From Kribbella sp. CA-293567 (GTDB lineage Bacteria; Actinomycetota; Actinomycetes; Propionibacteriales; Kribbellaceae), in contig NZ_CP114065.1 in the NCBI RefSeq assembly GCF_027627575.1, positions 3,720,001 through 3,784,000 on the forward strand: a stretch of DNA of 64,000 bases, written 5' to 3'. Position numbers and translations under genes: made by a program. This document shows positions 27,455 through 35,045 of this stretch, piece after piece (positions within the stretch are counted from its first letter, which is position 1; each line of letters starts with the position of its first letter). Under the pieces are notes generated by a model. That model made no database searches. It was not told the origin of the DNA and saw only the letters and a program-made list of their open reading frames with translations.

Positions 27455-28213
27455 TCATCGATCCTCGCGGAGGTCGCGGCCGATGGCTTCGGCGGTCGCC
27501 CGGACCATGGTGACCAGATCGGCGCGATGCCTCAACCGGCTGTCACAGATCCGTTCGATCCGGCCGGTCAGGCCGACCGCGCCGACCACCAGGCCGCCGA
27601 GTCCGCGGATGGGGGCAGCGATCCCGGCGAGCTCGACGGTGTGCTCCTCGAACTCGCCGGCCCAGCCCTTCGCGCGGACCGCGGCGAGCTCCTCCGCCAG
27701 CCTCGCGGGCTCCGTAATGGTCCTGGTCGTGTAGGCATCGAGCTTGCGAGGCCGGGCCGCGCCGGACGCGTCGAAGGCCAGCACGGCCTTGCCGAGCGCG
27801 CACGCGTGCGGCGGCAGCGTCGTACCGACGTCGAGGTTCTGGTCGGAGTCGTCGGGACGGAAGACGTGGTGCACGACCACCACCTTGCCCTCCACCAGGC
27901 GTCCGACGCGAACCACCTCGCCGCTGCGGGACGCGAGTGAGTCGGCCCAGTTGATCGCCCGGCTGCGCAGCTCGTTGGGATCGAGATAGGTTTCCCCGAG
28001 CCGGCCGAACGCGTCGCTGAGCCGGTACTGCGCTCCGCTGCGGTCCTGCTCGACGAAACCGACCTGGTGCAGGGTCTTCAGAATGCCGTGCACGGTCGTC
28101 TTGGCCAGGCCGAGCGCGTTGCCGAGATCGGCGACGCCGAGCCCGTTCGGTGCCGCTGCGAGTAGTCGCAGCACGGCCGCGGCACGCTCGATCGACTGCA
28201 CGCTGCCCGGCAC
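27455..28213 (-). CDS. IclR-family regulator of glycerol use
   Basis: A 252-residue regulator. Residues 5-65 are the IclR winged helix ([28 protein letters not shown] in pieces, then [18 protein letters not shown]). The C-terminal effector domain includes [12 protein letters not shown], the usual LGKA.L motif, and [21 protein letters not shown]. GylR, an IclR-family protein, controls glycerol genes in Streptomyces and is the closest functional parallel (known of the family). The position with glpK2 and the glpFKD operon supports the same role here. Confidence 0.9.
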   Translation of the reverse strand: MPGSVQSIERAAAVLRLLAAAPNGLGVADLGNALGLAKTTVHGILKTLHQVGFVEQDRSGAQYRLSDAFGRLGETYLDPNELRSRAINWADSLASRSGEVVRVGRLVEGKVVVVHHVFRPDDSDQNLDVGTTLPPHACALGKAVLAFDASGAARPRKLDAYTTRTITEPARLAEELAAVRAKGWAGEFEEHTVELAGIAAPIRGLGGLVVGAVGLTGRIERICDSRLRHRADLVTMVRATAEAIGRDLREDR

Positions 28214-28275
28214 ACCGGCAGGCTACCTGCGATTGCCCGCCGTGGCTGCCCTTCGTCGCACTGCCGTGCACGTCG

Positions 28276-30801
28276 TCACTGACTGCCGATCGCCCGCAGC
28301 ACGTCGAGCTTCGCTGCACGGCGTGACGGCCAAACCGCAGCCAGTACGCCGACCGCCGCGGCGACCACGACGGCGACCGTCAACTGAAGCACCGGGAGGT
28401 CGAGTACGCCGAGCCCGTCCTCCCGCATCACCCGCTGCACCGCCGCGCCGAACAGCACCCCGATCAGCAGCCCCAGCAGCGCGCCCAGCAAGGCGATCGC
28501 GATCGCCTCGACCTGCAGCATCCGGCGCAACTGCGGTCCGTCCATCCCGATCGCGCGGAGCAGCCCGATCTCGCGGGTGCGCTCGATCACGCCGAGCGCC
28601 AGCGTGTTCACGATGCCGAGTACGGCGATCAGCACGGCCAGCGTGAGCAGCATCGCGATCACGGCGAGCACGGTGTCGATCGGCTGCCGCTGGCTCTGCG
28701 CGTAGGCCTGCTGGTCCCGGACCTGGACGGCGGGGTAGTCGGTCAGCTGAGCGGCGACGGCCTGCCCGACCGTGCGGAAATCGGTGCCGTCGGCAACTTC
28801 GACGTACAGAGTGCGGTCGGTGGTGGCGCCGCCGACCTGGGTGAAGGTCTGCTGCGACACGATCACGGCGTTGAGCTGACGGTTCGGCGCGATGATGCCG
28901 CTCACCCGCAGCGGCTGCTTCCCGGTGCTGGTGGTCAGCTCGAACTGCTGCCCGGTCACCAGGTCGAGCTGCTGGGCCAGGTTGCGGGGGATGACCGCTT
29001 CGCCGTTCCGGAGGCCGTCCGCCGAGCCGGAGAGGAACCGGGTGGTGATCGGTCCGGCGATCGTGCCGTCGTCGACTCCGGCCACGGTGACTCGGCGGGT
29101 GCCGATGTCGCCGGGCAGTTGCCGGACCCGGTGGACGGCAGCCACTCCCGGCACCTTGGCGACCTGGTCACCGACCTGGCTGCTGAACGGCTGGTCGGCG
29201 CTGACCAGGAGTTCGGCGGTACCGATCGCGTCGGCCAGTGCCTGGTCGACCGAGGCCTTCGCGGACGCGGCGATGACGACCAGCCCGCTGACCAGGGCCA
29301 GTGAGATCATCAGGGCGGAGGCGGTGGCCGAGGTACGGCGGGGGTTGCGCTCGGCGTTGCGCCGGCCGAGGGTGACGGGCGCCTTGCGGCCGAACGGCGA
29401 CATCAGCGCGCGGACGGCGTACCGGGTGATGAGGGGGCTGGTCATCACTACGCCGAGCGTGCCGATGGCGGCGGCCAGGCCGACGAGGATCGCGGCCGGC
29501 AAGCCTTGCAGGGTGAACGCGATGGCGACCAGCAGGCCGGTCATGAGCAGCGTGAAGGCGCCGAGAACGAGGCGGAGTACCAGCGAGCGCTCAGGGATGC
29601 TGACGTCGTCACGCATCGCGGCGACGGGCGGCAGCTTGCCGGCCCGCCGGGCGGCCGGATAGGCAGCGCACAGGGTGACGCCGACGCCGACGAGGTAGCA
29701 GGCGACCACCGTCGGGACGCTGATCTGCAGGCTGGAAGTCGGGATGGCGAGGTCGAGCGATTTGTAGAAGGCCTGCAGGGCACCGGCGACCGCCGCGCCC
29801 AGGAGCAGGCCGAGTGTGGAGCCGGCGATGCCGATGACAAGTGCCTCGATCAGGACCGTGCTGGTCACCTGGCCGCGCGACGCGCCGATCGCCCGCAGCA
29901 TGGCCAGCTCGCGCGAGCGCTGGGCGACCAGCATCGCGAACGTATTGACGATCAGGAACGTGCCGACGAACAAGGCGATTCCGGCGAACAGCATCAGGAT
30001 CGCGCTGAAGCCGCCGAAGCTGTTGTCGATGGCGTTCTCGCCGTCGGCCGCGACCTGGGCCGCGGTCCGCACACTGACGTCCTTGCCGGCGATCTTGGCG
30101 ATGGCCTGGGTGACGGCCTGAACGTCCTGACCGGGCTCGACCGCGACGGTGATCGACGTCCAGCCGGGCCGGCCGAGAACGAGCAGCTGCGCGGAGGCCG
30201 AGTCGAACGTGATCAGCGGAGCGCCTGCTGACGCGCCCGAAAGGCTTGGCGTGGTGACGCCGGTGAGGACCGCCGTCACTGCTCTGACGGGGGTGACGAC
30301 CTTGACCTGGTCGCCGATCTGGTAGCCCTCCCGTTTGGCCGTCGCCTGGTCGAGGGTGAGCTGCTCCTTGCCCCAAGGCGGTTTGCCGTCGATCAACTGA
30401 AACGTCGCCGTACGCCGGTCGCGTGGCCAGCTGGCCGCGTAGGTGGGCAAACCCAGCGCGTCGGTCGGCCGGCCGTCGGAGCCGAGGATTTGGGCGCCGG
30501 GGACAAGCACCAGCGGTTCGGAGCTGGCCACGCCGGGCAGGTTGGCGATTTGGTTGGCGAGGTCCGACGTCAGGGTGAGCGGCCGGGCGTTGGAGACACC
30601 CGGGTCGTTCTTCAGAGCGGTGGCCGGGGTGACGGAGATGTCGGCCGGGGCACCGGCGTAGTTCTTCTTGAGGGCGGCCGAGAGGGTGTCGGTGAAGATC
30701 AGCGCGCCGCCGACGAACGCGACTCCGAGCAGCACGGCGACCGTGCACAGCACGAACCGGAGCCGGTGCGCGAGCACCGACCGGAGGCCGAGCTTGAGCA
30801 T
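28276..30801 (-). CDS. MacB/FtsX-type ABC transporter permease
   Basis: An 841-residue membrane protein. It begins MLKLGLRSVLAHRLRFVLCTVAVLLGVAF, a first helix, followed by a large extracytoplasmic domain (about 45-265). An FtsX-type domain of three or more helices follows (near 270-400, including AMLRAIGASRGQVTSTVLIEALVIG). A second half repeats the plan (second periplasmic part about 480-710, second FtsX unit about 720-835 with LLRAIGMDGPQLRRMLQVEAIAIALLG). Such permeases act as mechanotransmitters or lipoprotein/antibiotic exporters. Its ATG shares one base with the stop of the ATPase gene (TGATG), so the two are coupled. Confidence 0.92.
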   Translation of the reverse strand: MLKLGLRSVLAHRLRFVLCTVAVLLGVAFVGGALIFTDTLSAALKKNYAGAPADISVTPATALKNDPGVSNARPLTLTSDLANQIANLPGVASSEPLVLVPGAQILGSDGRPTDALGLPTYAASWPRDRRTATFQLIDGKPPWGKEQLTLDQATAKREGYQIGDQVKVVTPVRAVTAVLTGVTTPSLSGASAGAPLITFDSASAQLLVLGRPGWTSITVAVEPGQDVQAVTQAIAKIAGKDVSVRTAAQVAADGENAIDNSFGGFSAILMLFAGIALFVGTFLIVNTFAMLVAQRSRELAMLRAIGASRGQVTSTVLIEALVIGIAGSTLGLLLGAAVAGALQAFYKSLDLAIPTSSLQISVPTVVACYLVGVGVTLCAAYPAARRAGKLPPVAAMRDDVSIPERSLVLRLVLGAFTLLMTGLLVAIAFTLQGLPAAILVGLAAAIGTLGVVMTSPLITRYAVRALMSPFGRKAPVTLGRRNAERNPRRTSATASALMISLALVSGLVVIAASAKASVDQALADAIGTAELLVSADQPFSSQVGDQVAKVPGVAAVHRVRQLPGDIGTRRVTVAGVDDGTIAGPITTRFLSGSADGLRNGEAVIPRNLAQQLDLVTGQQFELTTSTGKQPLRVSGIIAPNRQLNAVIVSQQTFTQVGGATTDRTLYVEVADGTDFRTVGQAVAAQLTDYPAVQVRDQQAYAQSQRQPIDTVLAVIAMLLTLAVLIAVLGIVNTLALGVIERTREIGLLRAIGMDGPQLRRMLQVEAIAIALLGALLGLLIGVLFGAAVQRVMREDGLGVLDLPVLQLTVAVVVAAAVGVLAAVWPSRRAAKLDVLRAIGSQ

Positions 30802-31559
30802 CAGCCGGCCTCTGGGGTGTCGAGCTGCTTCATCCGGTCGAGCACCGACTCGGCGGTCGGGTCGAGCAGCTCGGACCTGAGCCTCCCGTCGGCGAGGAAG
30901 ACCACGCGGTCGGCGTACGACGCCGCGGTCGGGTCGTGGGTCACCATCACGACGGTCTGGCCGAAGTCGCGGACCGAGCGGTGCAGGAAGCCGAGCACGT
31001 CGGCGGACGAGCGCGAGTCGAGGTTGCCGGTCGGCTCGTCGGCGAAGACCACCTCCGGCCGGGAGACGAGCGCACGGGCACAGGCGACGCGCTGCTGCTG
31101 ACCGCCGGACAGTTCGGCGGGCCGGTGGCTGAGCCGGTCGCGCAGGCCGATGGCGTCGATCACCTTGTCGAGCCACTCGGCGTCGGGTTTGCGGTTGGCC
31201 AGGTCGAGGGGGAGGGTGATGTTCTCCAGGGCGCTGAGCGTCGGTACCAGGTTGAACGCCTGGAAGACGAAACCGATCCGGTCCCGCCGCAGGTGGGTGA
31301 GCCGCTTCTCGTCGAGCTTGGTCAGCTCGACGTCGCCCAGGATCACCTGGCCTGTCGTCGGCCGGTCGAGGCCGGCCAGACAGTGCAGCAGGGTCGACTT
31401 GCCGGAACCGGAAGGCCCCATGATCGCGGTGAACCGGCCCTTGCCGAACTCGAGGTCCACCTCGGCCAGCGCGTCCACCCGGGTGTCCCCGGCGCCGTAG
31501 CTCTTGCCGAGTCCGACAGTCCGGATGGCCACACTCTGCTCGACAACTCTCACCGTCAC
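30801..31559 (-). CDS. ABC transporter ATPase of the MacB/LolD type
   Basis: An ATPase of about 252 residues. Walker A is GPSGSGKST, the signature is LSGGQQQRVACARAL, Walker B is VVFADEPTGNLDS (the TGNLD form is typical for the MacB/LolD group), and the switch His is in MVTHDP. It partners the FtsX-type permease directly downstream. The GTG at 31559 is preferred; a frame extension to an ATG at 31616 gives a poor Gly/Arg-rich N-terminus. Upstream, at 31626-31645, an inverted repeat CCCCCGG-N6-CCGGGGG may be an operator. Confidence 0.9.
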   Translation of the reverse strand: MTVRVVEQSVAIRTVGLGKSYGAGDTRVDALAEVDLEFGKGRFTAIMGPSGSGKSTLLHCLAGLDRPTTGQVILGDVELTKLDEKRLTHLRRDRIGFVFQAFNLVPTLSALENITLPLDLANRKPDAEWLDKVIDAIGLRDRLSHRPAELSGGQQQRVACARALVSRPEVVFADEPTGNLDSRSSADVLGFLHRSVRDFGQTVVMVTHDPTAASYADRVVFLADGRLRSELLDPTAESVLDRMKQLDTPEAG

Positions 31560-31747
31560 ACCCAGAACGCTATCCGCCCCCAGGGCCGCCCGGCCGCCAG
31601 GGATACCCCCGCGCACGGATGGTTACCCCCGGCTCTAACCGGGGGAAACCACCCAAAACCCGGGGATACTCCCACCATCGGGTGAGCGGGGCGATGGAGC
31701 GGGCGGGCCAGGCGGGCGGTTGGGTTGGGTTGGGGGAGGTTGGGGGA

Positions 31748-33433
31748 TCAGGCGTCGATGACGACCGGGATGACGACCGGACGGCGGCGCCAGTGGCGCC
31801 AGGTCCAGTTGCCGACGGCCCGGCCGACCAGCTCCTCCAGCGCGTGGGCGTCGCCGATGCTCTCGGAGGCCGCCTTCGCGAGGGTGTCTTCGATGACGGG
31901 GATGACGTCCTTGAACGTAGTGTCGTCGTGGACGAAGCCGCGGGCCAGGAAGTCCGGCGGCTCGGCGAGTTGGCCGGTGTTCGCATCGACGAGGAGTACG
32001 ACGGTGACGACGCCCTCCTCGGCCAGCGTGCGGCGGTCCTTGAGATTGGCCTCGGTCACCCCGCCGACCGTCATCGCGTCGACGTACACGTAGCCGGCCT
32101 CGACCTTGCCGACGATCTTGGCGCGGCCCTTGTCCAGGTCGACCACCACGCCGTCCTCGGCGATGATCACCCGGTCGGCCGGTACGCCGGTGGCGATCGC
32201 GAGCGCCGCGTTCGCCTTCAGGTGCCGGTACTCGCCGTGCACCGGCATCACGTTGCGGGGCTTGATCAGGTTGTAGCAGTAGACGAGCTCGCCGGCACTC
32301 GCGTGCCCGGAGACGTGCACCTTGGCGTTGCCCTTGTGGACGACGTTGGCGCCCCAGCGGATCAGGCCGTTGATCAGGCCGTAGATCGCGTTCTCGTTGC
32401 CCGGGATCAGCGAGCTGGCCATCAGCACCGTGTCGCCCTCGCCGATCCGGATCATGTGATCGCGGTTCGCCATCCGCGCCAGCGCGGCCATCGGCTCACC
32501 CTGCGAGCCGGTACAGATCAGGGTGACCTTGCGGTCGGGGAGCTTCTCCAGCTCCTTCAGGTCGACGATCAGGCCCTTCGGGATCTTCAGGTAGCCCAGG
32601 TCGCCGGCGATGCCCATGTTGCGCACCATCGAGCGGCCGACGAAGGCGACCTTGCGGCCACCGAGCTTCGCGGCGTCCAGCACCTGCTGGATCCGGTGCA
32701 CGTGGCTGGCGAAGCTGGACACGATGATCCGGCCGGGCGCGGTCCGGAAGACGGTGTCGATCGCCGGGCCGAGATCCTTCTCCGAGGTGGTGAACCCCGG
32801 CACCTCGGCGTTGGTCGAGTCCGTCATGAACAGGTCGACGCCTTCTTCGCTGAGCTTCGCGAAGCCGCGCAGGTCGGTCAGCCGGCGGTCCAGCGGGAAC
32901 TGGTCCATCTTGAAGTCGCCGGTGTGCAGGACGATGCCGGCCTTGGTCCGGATCGCCACCGCCAGGCCGTCGGGGATCGAGTGGTTGACGGCGAAGAACT
33001 CGGTCTCGAACGGGCCGACCTTGCGCCGGTCGCCCTCCTTGACCTCGATCGTCTTGGGGGTGATCCGGTGTTCCTTCAGCTTGGACGTGATGAACGCCAA
33101 GGTCAGCTTGGAGCCGATCACCGGAATGTCGGCGCGCTCCTTCAGCAGGTAGGGGACGCCGCCGATGTGGTCTTCGTGGCCGTGGGTGAGGACGATCGCG
33201 TCGATCTTGTCCAGCCGGTCGCGGATCCAGCCGAAGTCGGGCAGGATCACGTCGACGCCGGGCTGGTGCTCCTCGGGGAACAGCACGCCGCAGTCCACGA
33301 TCAGCAACCGGCCGCGATGCTCGAACACGGTCATGTTGCGGCCGATCTCGCCGAGACCGCCCAGAGCGACCACGCGGAGCGCGTCCTGGGGCAGGCGGGG
33401 CGGTTGGCCGAGGTCGGGATGCGGATGACTCAT
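31748..33433 (-). CDS. rnj: Ribonuclease J
   Basis: A 561-residue beta-lactamase/beta-CASP RNase with endo- and 5'-3' exonuclease activity in mRNA decay and rRNA maturation. Metal ligands are in THGHEDHIGG (H84, H86, D88, H89), HTGDFK, and the beta-CASP motifs FMTDSTNAE, SSFASHVHR, GSQGEP and HVSGHA are all seen. The protein starts with ALRVVALGGLGEIGRN as in RNase J of actinobacteria. The C-terminal domain ends WRRRPVVIPVVIDA. It probably has a leaderless promoter (see separate entry). Confidence 0.95.
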   Translation of the reverse strand: MSHPHPDLGQPPRLPQDALRVVALGGLGEIGRNMTVFEHRGRLLIVDCGVLFPEEHQPGVDVILPDFGWIRDRLDKIDAIVLTHGHEDHIGGVPYLLKERADIPVIGSKLTLAFITSKLKEHRITPKTIEVKEGDRRKVGPFETEFFAVNHSIPDGLAVAIRTKAGIVLHTGDFKMDQFPLDRRLTDLRGFAKLSEEGVDLFMTDSTNAEVPGFTTSEKDLGPAIDTVFRTAPGRIIVSSFASHVHRIQQVLDAAKLGGRKVAFVGRSMVRNMGIAGDLGYLKIPKGLIVDLKELEKLPDRKVTLICTGSQGEPMAALARMANRDHMIRIGEGDTVLMASSLIPGNENAIYGLINGLIRWGANVVHKGNAKVHVSGHASAGELVYCYNLIKPRNVMPVHGEYRHLKANAALAIATGVPADRVIIAEDGVVVDLDKGRAKIVGKVEAGYVYVDAMTVGGVTEANLKDRRTLAEEGVVTVVLLVDANTGQLAEPPDFLARGFVHDDTTFKDVIPVIEDTLAKAASESIGDAHALEELVGRAVGNWTWRHWRRRPVVIPVVIDA

Positions 33434-33440
33434 ACTGCGG

Positions 33441-33446
33441 ACCGTA
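33441..33446 (-). promoter_or_regulatory. -10 box (TACGGT) of the RNase J gene
   Basis: On the minus strand TACGGT ends exactly 7 nt before the ATG at 33433 and no ribosome binding site lies between, so the transcript is probably leaderless. Confidence 0.45.
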
Positions 33447-33540
33447 TCCGAGAGTGGTGGTTGTTCCTGGCATCGACCGGGTGTGAGCCCGAACTCAGGC
33501 GGGTGCTAACGGGGCGCGCCGGGGTGCCGGCGCGGCTGTT

Positions 33541-34428
33541 TCAGCCGTCCACCCCGACCAGATCGACGTCGGCCGAACCGGCTGTCACTTCCTCGGCCGA
33601 TCGGGCCGGCAGCGGCGGTGGGGTGCCGCCCCAGGAGGGGCAGAGGGCCTTGTGGTCGCACCAGTTGCACAGCGGGCTCTTGCTCGGCCGCCAGTCGCCG
33701 GACTCCAGCGCGTAGCTGATCGCCTGCCAGATCGCCCCGATTTTGCGTTCACAAGCGCGCAGGTCGGCCTCGTCGGGGACGTAGCGGACGATCTCGCCGT
33801 TGCCGAGATAGACCAGCTGCAGCATCGCCGGTACGACGCCGCGCACCCGCCACAGCACGAGCGCGTAGAACTTCATCTGGAACAGCGCCTTGGCCTCGAA
33901 GAACTCCGACGGCGACCGGCCGGTCTTGTAGTCGACCACCCGGATCTCCCCGGTCGGTGCGACGTCGAGGCGGTCGACGTAACCGCGCAGCGTGAGGCCC
34001 GACTCGAGCTCGGTCTCGACGTACAGCTCGCGTTCGGCCGGCTCCAGCAGGTTGGGGTCCTCCAGGGTGAAGTACTTGCCGAGCAGCTGGTGAGCCTCCT
34101 GCAGCCACTTGGCCAGCTCGGCGCCGTCCGCGTCCTCGGCGAACAATTCCGCCACTTCCGGCTCGGCCTCGAGCAGCTTCAGCCATTGCGGCTCCAGCAA
34201 CTCGGTGGCGTGCTCGAGCGTCCGCTGACCGCGCGGAAGGTCGAACAGACGCTCCAGCACCGCGTGCACGACAGTGCCGCGCACCGCCGCGGAAGAGGGC
34301 TTCTCGGGCAGCTTGTCGATCACGCGGAACCGGTACCTGAGCGGGCAGCTCATGAAGTCCGCGGCCCGGGACGGAGACAGCGCTCCGATCGGGTGCCCGG
34401 ACGTCTGCGCCATGGCTGCGGTACTCAT
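33541..34428 (-). CDS. RecB-like PD-(D/E)XK nuclease with Fe-S-type cysteines
   Basis: A 295-residue nuclease of the RecB/Cas4-like group. LSPSRAADFMSCPLRYRF is the typical N-terminus with C28. RGTVVHAVLERLF holds the His of the QhXXY-type fold, GYVDRLDV and VVDYKTGR give the D-x(n)-D-x-K catalytic core, and FQMKFYALVLWR is the Q/Y motif. The C-terminus has CNWCDHKALC (C254, C257, C263). With C28 these can hold a [4Fe-4S] cluster, as in AddB and Cas4. In mycobacteria a similar gene lies near the proteasome genes. The exact DNA role is not known. M1 or M6 may be the start. Confidence 0.9.
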   Translation of the reverse strand: MSTAAMAQTSGHPIGALSPSRAADFMSCPLRYRFRVIDKLPEKPSSAAVRGTVVHAVLERLFDLPRGQRTLEHATELLEPQWLKLLEAEPEVAELFAEDADGAELAKWLQEAHQLLGKYFTLEDPNLLEPAERELYVETELESGLTLRGYVDRLDVAPTGEIRVVDYKTGRSPSEFFEAKALFQMKFYALVLWRVRGVVPAMLQLVYLGNGEIVRYVPDEADLRACERKIGAIWQAISYALESGDWRPSKSPLCNWCDHKALCPSWGGTPPPLPARSAEEVTAGSADVDLVGVDG

Positions 34429-34459
34429 GACGTCAAGGCTAGGCGAGAGCGCCGACAGT

Positions 34460-34921
34460 TCAGCGTCCGGCCGAAGCCGGTGGCGAGTTCGGCGTAGGGA
34501 CAGAGCCGGGGTCGATGAGAACCAGGTCGATGTCCCATTGGCCCTCGCAGGCAGCTCGCCGGACCAGGGCCTGCCCCGCGGCGTACTTGCCGGCGGTGAA
34601 GAAGACCTCTGCCTCGAAGCCCTCGTTGTCCATTCCGGCCGGTCGGTAGCCGGCGGCGGTCACCGCGTCCTGGATCAGGACGGTCACCTCGTCGATCGGC
34701 AGCGCGGTGACGGCCCTGACGGTGAGGTGGCCCTGGGTTTTCTGGACGTGGGTGACGGTGGCGAACCCGGCGAAGGACAGTCTGGCCGGCAGCAGCGAGA
34801 CCTCGGTCGCCGGAGCGGAAGGCGGGGTCGCGCAGTTGCTCTGCGGGTCCCCGTCCGAACACCCGGTCAGCGTGACGAGCAACGCGGCTGCCGTCGATGC
34901 GATCAGCGCCCGGACGACCAT
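34460..34921 (-). CDS. Small lipoprotein of unknown function
   Basis: A 153-residue exported lipoprotein with lipobox TLTGC (C21). The mature part has one further cysteine pair (CATPP near 30 and ACEGQ near 125) that may bond. The central segment (FATVTHVQKTQGHLTVRAVTALPIDEVTVLIQDAVTAAGYRPAG) reads as a ferredoxin-like alpha/beta domain. I do not recognise the family. It starts 38 bp upstream of nothing on its own strand; the divergent gap to the next plus-strand gene is about 120 bp. Confidence 0.7.
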   Translation of the reverse strand: MVVRALIASTAAALLVTLTGCSDGDPQSNCATPPSAPATEVSLLPARLSFAGFATVTHVQKTQGHLTVRAVTALPIDEVTVLIQDAVTAAGYRPAGMDNEGFEAEVFFTAGKYAAGQALVRRAACEGQWDIDLVLIDPGSVPTPNSPPASAGR

Positions 34922-35045
34922 GACGCCACTGTAGAAGGCGGCCGCGGTATTGAGGTGTCACAAGCCAGTGAAGTTTGGATTTTCCGGTGTTACGGTGACC
35001 GCGCATCGTGGCGCGTGAGGCGCCCTCGTGATCCTGGAGGCACGC

